Source: Methylocystaceae bacterium
Lineage (GTDB): Bacteria > Pseudomonadota > Alphaproteobacteria > Rhizobiales > Beijerinckiaceae
Assembly: GCA_003105285.1 (NCBI GenBank)
Contig: PQAN01000074.1
Span: 1 to 8,118 of the forward strand
Length of the DNA: 8,118 bases
Direction of reading: 5' to 3'
Shown: positions 1 to 5,468 of the stretch, piece after piece
How the letters are laid out: every line of letters begins with the position of its first letter
Numbering within the stretch: the first letter of the stretch is position 1
The notes under the pieces: generated by a model
Databases searched by the model: none
What the model saw: the letters and a program-made list of their open reading frames with translations, nothing else
What the model was told of the DNA's origin: nothing
Translations under genes and position numbers: made by a program

Positions 1-1248
1 TCGAGCGCCAGCCCCTTTCTCGACGAGAAGACGCCCCATATCCTCATCACCTTGAACGTGCGTTATTCCGCGACCGCGCAGGGTCTCGAGGCGACGACGC
101 AATTCATCGAGAAGCTCGCCGCCGACAATGGCGTGCGCGTGCTCGAAGGGCATAATCCTCCGGGCAAGCCCAAGCAGCGCTATCAGGAGCTCACCGCCAT
201 TTTCGAACCCGACGGCAAGCCGTCGCCCAAGGAACATTTCGGCTTCACCGACGGCATCGGCGATCCGGTGTTCGAGGGGCAATATGCGCGACCGCTGGAG
301 GAGCTCGAGGCGCGCGGCAATGGCGCGGTCGACGGCAAGGGCAATTGGCGTCCGCTGGCGACAGGCGAATTCCTGCTCGGCTATCCGGACGAGGCGCAGG
401 AGATCGCCGGCGCGGCGATGCCGCTCGCCTTCAGCCGCAACGGCGCCTTCCTCGCCTATCGCAAATTGCATCAGAACGTCGCCGCCTGGCGCAAATTCAT
501 CGACGACCAGGGGCGGAAGTTCGGACAGGTGTTCGGCATCGACGATCCGGACGCCGCTCGCGAGACCTTCATCGCCAAGCTCGCGGGCCGCTGGTCGGAC
601 GGCGCGCCGCTCTCGCGCGCGCCGGACGCGGAATCTTGGGCGCGCTTCAACCAGGAGTTTCCAGAGGGCTCGGAAACGCGCGCCAAGGCGCTGATCGACT
701 TCTCCTACGCCGACGATCCGCACGGATTGAAATGCCCCGTCACCTCGCATCTACGCCGCGTCAACACGCGCGACGCGCTCGATCCGTGGACCGCCGTGGG
801 ACAAGACGAAAAAGCCGCCGGCTCCGTGCTCAACAATCGGCGCCGCATTCTGCGCCGCGGCCTGCCCTATGGTTCGTCAGGCCCCGATACGACGGACGAC
901 GACGATCACGGCATCGTGATGCTGGTCGTCTGCGCCAGTCTCGTCCGTCAATTCGAATTCGTGCAGCAGCAGTGGATCAATTACGGACTCGACGCGCGCG
1001 CCGGCAACGACACCTGCCCGATCGTCGGCAATCATTCGCAGGGCGAGGACACGCCGGACGAAGAAGCGGGAAAGCGTAACGGCCCCAAGGCGAAATATGT
1101 CATCGCGGCCGATCCGGCGAAGGGTCATCCGCCCTATATCGCCGAGGCCATTCCGCAATTCGTCGAGACGCGCGGCGGCGAATATTTCTTCGTGCCGAGT
1201 CTCACGGCGTTGCGCATGATCGGCATGGGCACGGTCGATCCGACGTGA
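1..1248 (+). CDS. DyP-type (dye-decolourising) haem peroxidase, 5'-truncated
   Basis: This gene encodes the C-terminal 415 residues of a DyP-type peroxidase, a b-type haem enzyme that uses H2O2 to oxidise dyes, phenolics and other substrates. The frame is open from the first base, so the true start lies upstream; the TTG at 52 is internal. Family marks visible are the GxxDG motif (GFTDG, aspartate codon 250-252, the distal acid), the stretch CPVTSHLRRVNTRDA with the probable proximal haem histidine at codon 748-750, and RRRILRRGLPYG, which carries the conserved distal-side arginine. FEFVQQQWINYG near the C-terminus is typical of the longer DyP classes. The C-terminus shows no obvious encapsulin cargo tail. 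Whether an export signal exists cannot be seen. It is followed in the same direction by a P450 gene, but 365 nt away, so cotranscription is uncertain. The family call is firm; the substrate is unknown. Confidence 0.94.
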   Translation, partial: SSASPFLDEKTPHILITLNVRYSATAQGLEATTQFIEKLAADNGVRVLEGHNPPGKPKQRYQELTAIFEPDGKPSPKEHFGFTDGIGDPVFEGQYARPLEELEARGNGAVDGKGNWRPLATGEFLLGYPDEAQEIAGAAMPLAFSRNGAFLAYRKLHQNVAAWRKFIDDQGRKFGQVFGIDDPDAARETFIAKLAGRWSDGAPLSRAPDAESWARFNQEFPEGSETRAKALIDFSYADDPHGLKCPVTSHLRRVNTRDALDPWTAVGQDEKAAGSVLNNRRRILRRGLPYGSSGPDTTDDDDHGIVMLVVCASLVRQFEFVQQQWINYGLDARAGNDTCPIVGNHSQGEDTPDEEAGKRNGPKAKYVIAADPAKGHPPYIAEAIPQFVETRGGEYFFVPSLTALRMIGMGTVDPT

Positions 1249-1332
1249 GGATGTAGCGTTCGGTTGATTTGTTTCGAATTCGGCTATGCCGCGTCATTCC
1301 TGGCGACGCGAAGCGGCGACCGGGAATCTAGA

Positions 1333-1375
1333 GCGTTTCCAGCCGAAGCGGATGCCGGTTCGGCGTTGGAAATGC
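1333..1375. repeat. Imperfect palindrome of the 'agagcgtttcc' repeat type
   Basis: Arms 1333-1341 and 1367-1375 pair over 9 bp with one G-T pair. Inside them ccgaa (1343-1347) pairs with ttcgg (1359-1363). From memory, short repeats of the form agagc-rttttcc...ccggttcg...aaatgcg are dispersed in many Rhizobiales genomes, and this looks like a member. It sits inside the REP doublet at 1293-1502, as part of the ~98 nt that the other doublet lacks. The family assignment needs a genome search. Confidence 0.6.
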
Positions 1376-1388
1376 GTCGAAACAATGA

Positions 1389-1433
1389 CCCGGAGTCTTT
1401 CGGTGTTTCAATGAAACACCGAAAGACTCCGGG
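1389..1433. repeat. Perfect 22-bp inverted repeat with a one-base centre
   Basis: Bases 1389-1410 are the exact reverse complement of 1412-1433, with A1411 at the centre, so a 45-nt stretch folds into a nearly loop-free hairpin or cruciform. It has no T-run on either side, so it does not look like a standard intrinsic terminator. It lies directly behind the imperfect palindrome at 1333-1375 and within the segment inserted into the REP doublet. It could be part of that mobile repeat, or act as a transcription barrier between the peroxidase and P450 genes. Confidence 0.85.
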
Positions 1434-1613
1434 GGCGACGACGAGAAAATTCGGACCGTGGTTCTGGATTCCCGGTCGGGCCTGCGGCCCGCCGGGAATG
1501 ACAGGGGAGTCATCCGACAAACGAGGCGGCCGACGCCGCGCGAAATGATCGGTCGAAGCCATACGACAAGGGCCGAACGGATCGACCGGGAATCGAATGA
1601 GGGGGGATAGACG

Positions 1614-2969
1614 ATGACTTGCCTGCGTAATCTCTTCGCCGCCCTTCGCGCCCGCGCCATCTTGCTGGGCGACGGATTCGCCGCGCTGTTCAAGCTCGTC
1701 CGCTTGATTTTCCGCGCGCTCATCGGCGGCAAGGGACCGCTGCGCGACCGCGTTTTGCCAGTGCTCACATTGCCGAGCTCGCAGCTTCTCGCTTTCGCCG
1801 TGCTGCGGGCGTTCTTGCCCAATTTCGTCATCTCGAAACGTCTGGTGACGAGTTACGACAATAATGGCACGGCGGTCGTCACGCGCGCCGCAGACGTCAT
1901 CGAGGTGCTGGATCGCGAAGCCGATTTCGCCGTCGTCTACGAACCGAAGATGCGCGCCATCACCGGCGGCGCCAATTTCTTCCTCGGAATGCAGAACACC
2001 GCGCAATATCAGCACGACACGTCGCTGATGCGGCTCGCCATGCGGCGCGACGACGTCGAGAGCGTGGTGACGCCGCTGGCGCGACGCAAGGCGGAGGAAT
2101 TCGCGAGCGCGCATCAAACGCGCATCGATCTGCCGCAGGATTTGACGCTGCGCGTTCCCGCCGCCATCGTCTCCGATTATTTCGGCACGCCGGGCCCCGA
2201 TGAGCAGGACATCATCGAATGGGCGACGATCCTGTTCTGGTACCTGTTCGTCGATCTGAAGGGCGAAGCGACGCTGGAGGCGAAGGCGCTCGTGGCGGCC
2301 AAGAACCTGCGCGAGAGCATCGACGCCTCGGTCGCCGCCCGCAAGGCGAGCGGCGAACAAAAGGACGACGTGCTCGGCCGCGCTCTGGCGCTGCAGGCCG
2401 GCGCGCCGGAATTCGACGACATCGCCATTCGCGACAATCTGATCGGCCTCGTCATCGGCGCGATTCCGACGATCTCGAGAGCCTCGGTCCAGGCCGTCGA
2501 CCAATTGCTCGACCGGCCCGAGGCGCTCGCCGGCGCGCAGGCCGCCGCCCGCGCCGGCGACGAAAATCTGCTCGGCGCCTATGTGTTCGAAGCGCTGCGC
2601 TTCAACCCCATCAATCCGGTCATCTATCGCCGCGCCAACCGGGACGCGACGATCGCCGCCTCCACCCTGCGCGCCCGCAAGATTCCGAAAGGAACGCTGG
2701 TGTTCGCCGCCAATCTCTCGGCGATGTTCGATCCCCTGCATATCGAGGCGCCGAACGAATTCCGCGTCGATCGGCCCTGGGGCGATTATATTCTGTGGGG
2801 CTACGGCCTCCATACCTGCTTCGGCGCCTATATCAACCGCGCCGTCATTCCGGCCATTCTGCAGCCCGTGCTGGCGAGGCCGAACCTGCGCCGCGCGCCG
2901 GGAAGCGCCGGACAGATCGACGGCGGCGGAACGCCCTTCCCACAGCATTTCGTGCTAGAAAGCGACTGA
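1614..2969 (+). CDS. Cytochrome P450 with atypical I-helix
   Basis: A 451-residue P450, a normal length for a bacterial member. The cysteine haem-ligand loop is WGYGLHTCFG at residues 395-404 (Cys402, codon 2817-2819), with Trp in place of the usual Phe. The K-helix ExxR is EALR at 326-329. A C-helix-like stretch QYQHDTSLMRLAMRR lies at about 131-145. The I-helix reads IGAIPTIS at 281-288. Aligned to the usual (A/G)GxD/ETT, the acid-alcohol pair is replaced by Ile284-Pro285. P450s lacking this pair (CYP152 peroxygenases, which have Arg-Pro there, and CYP74-like hydroperoxide-converting enzymes) do not use normal O2 activation, so a peroxide substrate is a reasonable inference. Residues 1-38 form a hydrophobic/basic amphipathic stretch that could touch the membrane. 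The ATG start has a strong SD (1600-1606, 7-nt spacing). No redox partner gene is visible. Confidence 0.92.
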   Translation: MTCLRNLFAALRARAILLGDGFAALFKLVRLIFRALIGGKGPLRDRVLPVLTLPSSQLLAFAVLRAFLPNFVISKRLVTSYDNNGTAVVTRAADVIEVLDREADFAVVYEPKMRAITGGANFFLGMQNTAQYQHDTSLMRLAMRRDDVESVVTPLARRKAEEFASAHQTRIDLPQDLTLRVPAAIVSDYFGTPGPDEQDIIEWATILFWYLFVDLKGEATLEAKALVAAKNLRESIDASVAARKASGEQKDDVLGRALALQAGAPEFDDIAIRDNLIGLVIGAIPTISRASVQAVDQLLDRPEALAGAQAAARAGDENLLGAYVFEALRFNPINPVIYRRANRDATIAASTLRARKIPKGTLVFAANLSAMFDPLHIEAPNEFRVDRPWGDYILWGYGLHTCFGAYINRAVIPAILQPVLARPNLRRAPGSAGQIDGGGTPFPQHFVLESD

Positions 2970-2973
2970 TCCG

Positions 2974-3018
2974 CGCCAGACGGACACCCGGTTTCGCCTT
3001 CGGGGCCTCTGGCGTTTT
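2974..3018 (+). terminator. Possible terminator/attenuator between P450 and xseB
   Basis: cgccaga at 2974-2980 pairs perfectly with tctggcg at 3008-3014, followed by TTTT at 3015-3018. The long apical region contains a further short cccg/cggg pairing. The same ctggcg (3009-3014) can instead pair with cgccag at 3026-3031, just before the xseB ribosome binding site, so two exclusive structures are possible. The T-run is short, so termination may be partial. Confidence 0.4.
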
Positions 3019-3049
3019 CAGCATCCGCCAGCCGAAGAGGAAAGACGAA

Positions 3050-3298
3050 GTGTCCGACGACAATTCCGACATCGACGCCCTGCCGTTCGAAAAGGCCATT
3101 CAGGAGCTCGAGGAGATCGTCGGCAAGCTCGAGAAGGCCAGCGTCTCGCTCGACGATTCGGTGAAGCTCTACGAACGCGGCGAGGCCCTGAAAAAGCGCT
3201 GCGACGCCTTGCTGCGCGAGGCGGAAGCCCGCATCGAGAAAATCACGCTCGGCGCCGATGGGGCGGCGAAGGGAACCGCGCCGCTCGACGTGGAGTGA
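3050..3298 (+). CDS. xseB: Exodeoxyribonuclease VII small subunit
   Basis: An 82-residue protein with the full XseB pattern: FEKAIQELEEIVGKLE (residues 13-28), SLDDSVKLYERGEALKKRC (33-51) and REAEARIEKI (56-65). It forms two helices that pack into a coiled-coil hairpin. XseB binds the XseA catalytic subunit to make exonuclease VII, which degrades single-stranded DNA in the cytoplasm. The length matches the family (about 80 residues). The start is a GTG at 3050, chosen because AGAGG at 3036-3040 lies 9 nt before it and translation from there begins just ahead of the conserved core. The C-terminal tail (68-82) is low in structure. In many alphaproteobacteria xseB lies near dxs; here neither dxs nor xseA is adjacent. 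It lies 80 nt behind the P450 gene and converges on the gene at 3549. Confidence 0.95.
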   Translation: MSDDNSDIDALPFEKAIQELEEIVGKLEKASVSLDDSVKLYERGEALKKRCDALLREAEARIEKITLGADGAAKGTAPLDVE

Positions 3299-3363
3299 GC
3301 GGGAGACCGAAGGTAAAGCGAGCCTTCAGAGCCCGGCCCAACATTCAAAAGCCCTCGCGGGCT

Positions 3364-3475
3364 GTCATTCCCGGCGGGCCGAAGGCCCGACTGGGAGTCG
3401 AGGGGCAACGACAAGAAATTCTTGGCCATTGCACTGAATTCCCGATCGCTCGCCGAAGCGAGCGTCGGGAATGAC
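3364..3475. repeat. REP doublet (REPIN-like), uninterrupted copy
   Basis: Left hairpin: 3367-3374 pairs with 3391-3398, with inner arms cgggcc (3375-3380) and ggcccg (3384-3389) and an unpaired A at 3390. Right hairpin: attcccga (3438-3445) pairs with tcgggaat (3465-3472), with inner 7-bp arms 3447-3453 and 3458-3464, a cgaa loop and an unpaired T at 3446. The outer ends are gtcattcc and ggaatgac, so the pair is inverted. The layout, the bulge position and the spacer match the doublet at 1293-1502. It lies between convergent xseB and the transpeptidase-fold gene, where it could also stop transcription from both sides. Confidence 0.82.
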
Positions 3476-3548
3476 AATGCTGCGAACAGAGGGTCGAACG
3501 GAATTTCCGGCCGGACTCTTCAAGGCTCGCTTTTCGAACGAAGTTCTC

Positions 3549-4727
3549 TCACCACCCGGCGATGCGCGCGCAGGCGCCGCCGGCCTGGCCGAAGACATAG
3601 CGCTTGCCGCAGGCGTAGGCCGCCGGCGGCTCGCCCGTCTTTTCGAAAAGGTCGTAGCCCTCTTTCAGATTTTGCCAGAAGGAGGTCCACTGCTGATGAT
3701 TGGCCGGGGCGCTCCAAAGGGACGTCCAATCGCCCGTCGTCTCCTTGGCGAGATTGGCCTCCGTCAGGCGGAAGGGAAAGATATGGATCGGCACGTCGTG
3801 CTGGCCGCCCCGGATCGCCGCTTCGACGAAACCGTAGATTTCCTCGATGACCTTGTCGGTCATGGCGAAACAGCCGACCGACTTGCAGGCGCCATGCACC
3901 ATCAGCGCGCCGCCGGTGCGGCCGTTCTGGCGGTCGAAGGCGTTGGGGAAGCCGATATTGAACGCCCGGTGATAGGCCGAATTCGGATTGAGCTGCCGCG
4001 CCGAGACGCTGTAGAAGCCTTCCGGCGACTGATAGTCGCCCGATTGCAGCTTCGGCCCGAGACGCCCAGACCATTTGCAGATCGGATAGGTGCGGTAGAG
4101 CGAATAGCGGCCGTTGCGCCGCAGCCACAACTCCAGCTCGCCCTCTTTCTTGAAAATGCGCACGAAGGCGGCCGCGCCCAAGCGGAAATTGCCGTCTTCG
4201 CGATGGCTGAACGGGCCGGGAAGCTCGGCCGGCAAGAGAGGCGCGAGCGCGAGCGGCGCCGAGGCGGCGGCGGACTGCTGCTCGGCGGCGAGAGGCGCAG
4301 CCGGGCGCGGAGCGGCGACCGAGGCGAGCGGCGAGTTCGCGAGATCTTTCGGCCGCGCCGGCGGAAGAGGCGGACCGGCCTCCCCCGGCGGAAGGACCGC
4401 GAGTTCCGTGGGCCGCGCGGGCGGCAGAGGCGCGACGAACGCCGACGGCGGAAGAGACGCCGTGCGATCGGAAGCTTGCGGTTCGCCCGGGATGTCCTCG
4501 AGACGCGCGATTTCCGGCAGACCGCTCCGCAAATTCTGCAGCAATGCGCCATTGCCGGCGCGACGAACGGCGGGCGCCTGTTCCAGCGGCGCGGCGACAG
4601 GCGCCGGCGGGAGGGAGCGGCCGTTCTCGACCGGGACGGTCCAGGCCCGGGCCGCGAGACCGCCGGCCGCGACGAGGATCGACGCGAGTGCGGACGTCAC
4701 GATGAAAAGGCGCGGCATTCTCGTCAT
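3549..4727 (-). CDS. Murein L,D-transpeptidase-fold protein of the YafK/DpaA type
   Basis: A 392-residue envelope protein. Residues 6-27 are a hydrophobic signal peptide or membrane anchor. Residues 30-170 are a Pro/Ala-rich linker holding two copies of PLPPARPxxLA (100-110 and 120-130). Residues about 185-320 are a YkuD-type catalytic domain. The active site is HGACKSVGCFAMTD with His278 and Cys286 (codon 3870-3872); GCFAMTD is typical of the YafK branch. E. coli YafK (DpaA/LdtF) acts in the periplasm and releases Braun lipoprotein from peptidoglycan rather than cross-linking it; whether this protein does the same is unknown. A C-terminal extension (about 325-392) rich in Trp and carrying Cys373 and Cys386 follows the domain. 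The ATG at 4727 is chosen because it precedes the signal peptide; ATG 4718 is also possible and neither has a clear SD. Extending the frame upstream would only read through apt in a wrong frame. Confidence 0.92.
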   Translation of the reverse strand: MTRMPRLFIVTSALASILVAAGGLAARAWTVPVENGRSLPPAPVAAPLEQAPAVRRAGNGALLQNLRSGLPEIARLEDIPGEPQASDRTASLPPSAFVAPLPPARPTELAVLPPGEAGPPLPPARPKDLANSPLASVAAPRPAAPLAAEQQSAAASAPLALAPLLPAELPGPFSHREDGNFRLGAAAFVRIFKKEGELELWLRRNGRYSLYRTYPICKWSGRLGPKLQSGDYQSPEGFYSVSARQLNPNSAYHRAFNIGFPNAFDRQNGRTGGALMVHGACKSVGCFAMTDKVIEEIYGFVEAAIRGGQHDVPIHIFPFRLTEANLAKETTGDWTSLWSAPANHQQWTSFWQNLKEGYDLFEKTGEPPAAYACGKRYVFGQAGGACARIAGW

Positions 4728-4808
4728 TGAAGACCGTTGCGAGCAGACTCCCCTACGCAGTTCATTAAGAAACCCGATCAAGGCAAACAAAAGGCTAATG
4801 CGCGGCCT

Positions 4809-4860
4809 AAAAAAACGGGCGGAGCCGTCCGGCCGAAGCGGGCGCCGGCTCGGCGCCCGC
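4809..4860 (-). terminator. Intrinsic terminator of the mtnP-apt operon
   Basis: Read on the minus strand just past the apt stop there is a 9-bp GC hairpin (4860-4852 with 4846-4838, 5-nt loop). A second stem follows (4831-4826 with 4821-4816, one mismatch, 4-nt loop), directly followed by seven U residues (4815-4809). The second stem plus U-run is the classical form; the first hairpin may help stop or protect the transcript. The leader of the gene that starts at 4727 lies beyond it. Confidence 0.75.
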
Positions 4861-4869
4861 CGCGTCGCG

Positions 4870-5430
4870 TCAATGGCCCTCGAAGGAGACCAGCTTACGG
4901 ACGGGCACGCCGAGCGCCTCGATTTTCGCGGCGCCGCCGAGATCGGGCAGGTCGATGACGAAGCAGGCGGCGACCACTTCGGCGCCGATCTTCTGCAATA
5001 GCTTGACGGCGCCTTCCGCCGTGCCGCCGGTGGCGATGAGGTCGTCGACGAGAATGACGCGTTCGCCCTTCGCCACCGCGTCCTCGTGCACCTCCATCTC
5101 GTCGACGCCATATTCCAGCGAATAGGCGATGGAGACGGTCGTGTGCGGCAGCTTGCCCTTCTTACGCACCGGCACGAAGCCGGCCGACAATTGATGCGCC
5201 ACGGCGCCGCCGAGAATGAAGCCGCGCGCCTCCATGCCCGCCACCTTGTCGATCTTCGTGCCCGCCCAGGGTTGGACCAGCTCGTCGACAGCGCGGCGAA
5301 ACGCCTTCGCGTCGCCGAGCAGCGTCGTGATGTCGCGGAACAGAATGCCTTTCTTGGGATAGTCGGGAATGGTGCGGATGGCGGATGCGAGGGGCATGGT
5401 CTCGGGCTCACTGGATCGAACGGAAGACAT
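4870..5430 (-). CDS. apt: Adenine phosphoribosyltransferase
   Basis: The protein converts adenine and PRPP to AMP and pyrophosphate in the cytoplasm (purine salvage). At 186 residues it is close to E. coli Apt. Visible marks are IPDYPKKGILFRDIT (21-35), the adenine-region segment GMEARGFILG (65-74), the flexible-loop segment RKKGKLP (89-95) followed by SLEYGVDEMEVH (104-115), and the PRPP-binding motif VILVDDLIATGGT at 125-137 with its acidic pair Asp129-Asp130. The stop is at 4870. The ATG at 5430 is used because it gives the usual length. The ATG at 5397 (175 aa) would also keep all conserved parts. Neither has a good SD: AAGGA at 5451-5447 is 16 nt from 5430. It lies 38 nt behind mtnP, which supplies its substrate adenine, and ends in an intrinsic terminator. 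Confidence 0.97.
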   Translation of the reverse strand: MSSVRSSEPETMPLASAIRTIPDYPKKGILFRDITTLLGDAKAFRRAVDELVQPWAGTKIDKVAGMEARGFILGGAVAHQLSAGFVPVRKKGKLPHTTVSIAYSLEYGVDEMEVHEDAVAKGERVILVDDLIATGGTAEGAVKLLQKIGAEVVAACFVIDLPDLGGAAKIEALGVPVRKLVSFEGH

Positions 5431-5468
5431 AGTCTTAGCCCATTTGTCCTTGGAGCAGCAGCCCCTCG

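Larger units (their letters stand above)
1293..1502. repeat. REP doublet (REPIN-like) interrupted by a second repeat
   Basis: Two hairpins face each other. The left one (1296-1303 paired with 1320-1327) starts with gtcattcc. The right one (1468-1475 with 1492-1499, plus inner arms 1477-1482 and 1486-1491) ends with ggaatgac. The right stem has an unpaired T at 1476 and a 3-nt loop. The outer ends and the spacer flank ggggcgacgacgagaaa (1432-1448) match the second doublet at 3364-3475, whose spacer reads ggggcaacgacaagaaa. Such inverted REP pairs are known in other bacteria as non-autonomous elements moved by RAYT transposases; that origin is inferred here. No transposase is in the window. Confidence 0.8.
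1249..1613. other. Intergenic region between DyP peroxidase and P450, mostly repeat DNA
   Basis: No gene is supported in this 365-nt gap. Positions 1293-1502 are a REP doublet with a second repeat inserted in it (listed separately). Positions 1503-1598 show no clear signal, and the ribosome binding site of the P450 follows at about 1600-1606. I see no convincing -35/-10 pair. Open frames crossing this stretch translate the palindromes and have no protein-like composition. Confidence 0.7.

Noticed and set aside
52..1248. TTG at 52 as the start of the peroxidase gene
   Set aside because: The same frame is open to position 1 and its translation (…TPHILIT) continues smoothly, so the gene begins before the window.
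1293..1502. CRISPR array or insertion sequence
   Set aside because: There are no evenly spaced direct repeats and no transposase; the pattern is of inverted hairpin pairs.
1264..1548. 94-codon plus-strand frame between the peroxidase and the P450
   Set aside because: It only translates the REP hairpins and the palindromes.
1284..2948. 554-codon minus-strand open frame opposite the P450
   Set aside because: It is antisense to a well-supported P450, is rich in Arg/Gly/Ala/Asp without domain pattern, and runs into the palindromic repeats. Long antisense frames are expected in GC-rich DNA.
3471..4730. 419-codon plus-strand open frame opposite the transpeptidase-fold gene
   Set aside because: It is Arg-rich and low in complexity, and mirrors a minus-strand gene with clear catalytic residues. 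It also begins inside the REP doublet.
3549..5411. 620-codon minus-strand frame suggesting a long fusion protein
   Set aside because: The N-terminal part reads apt in the wrong frame. The true protein begins at the signal peptide at 4727.
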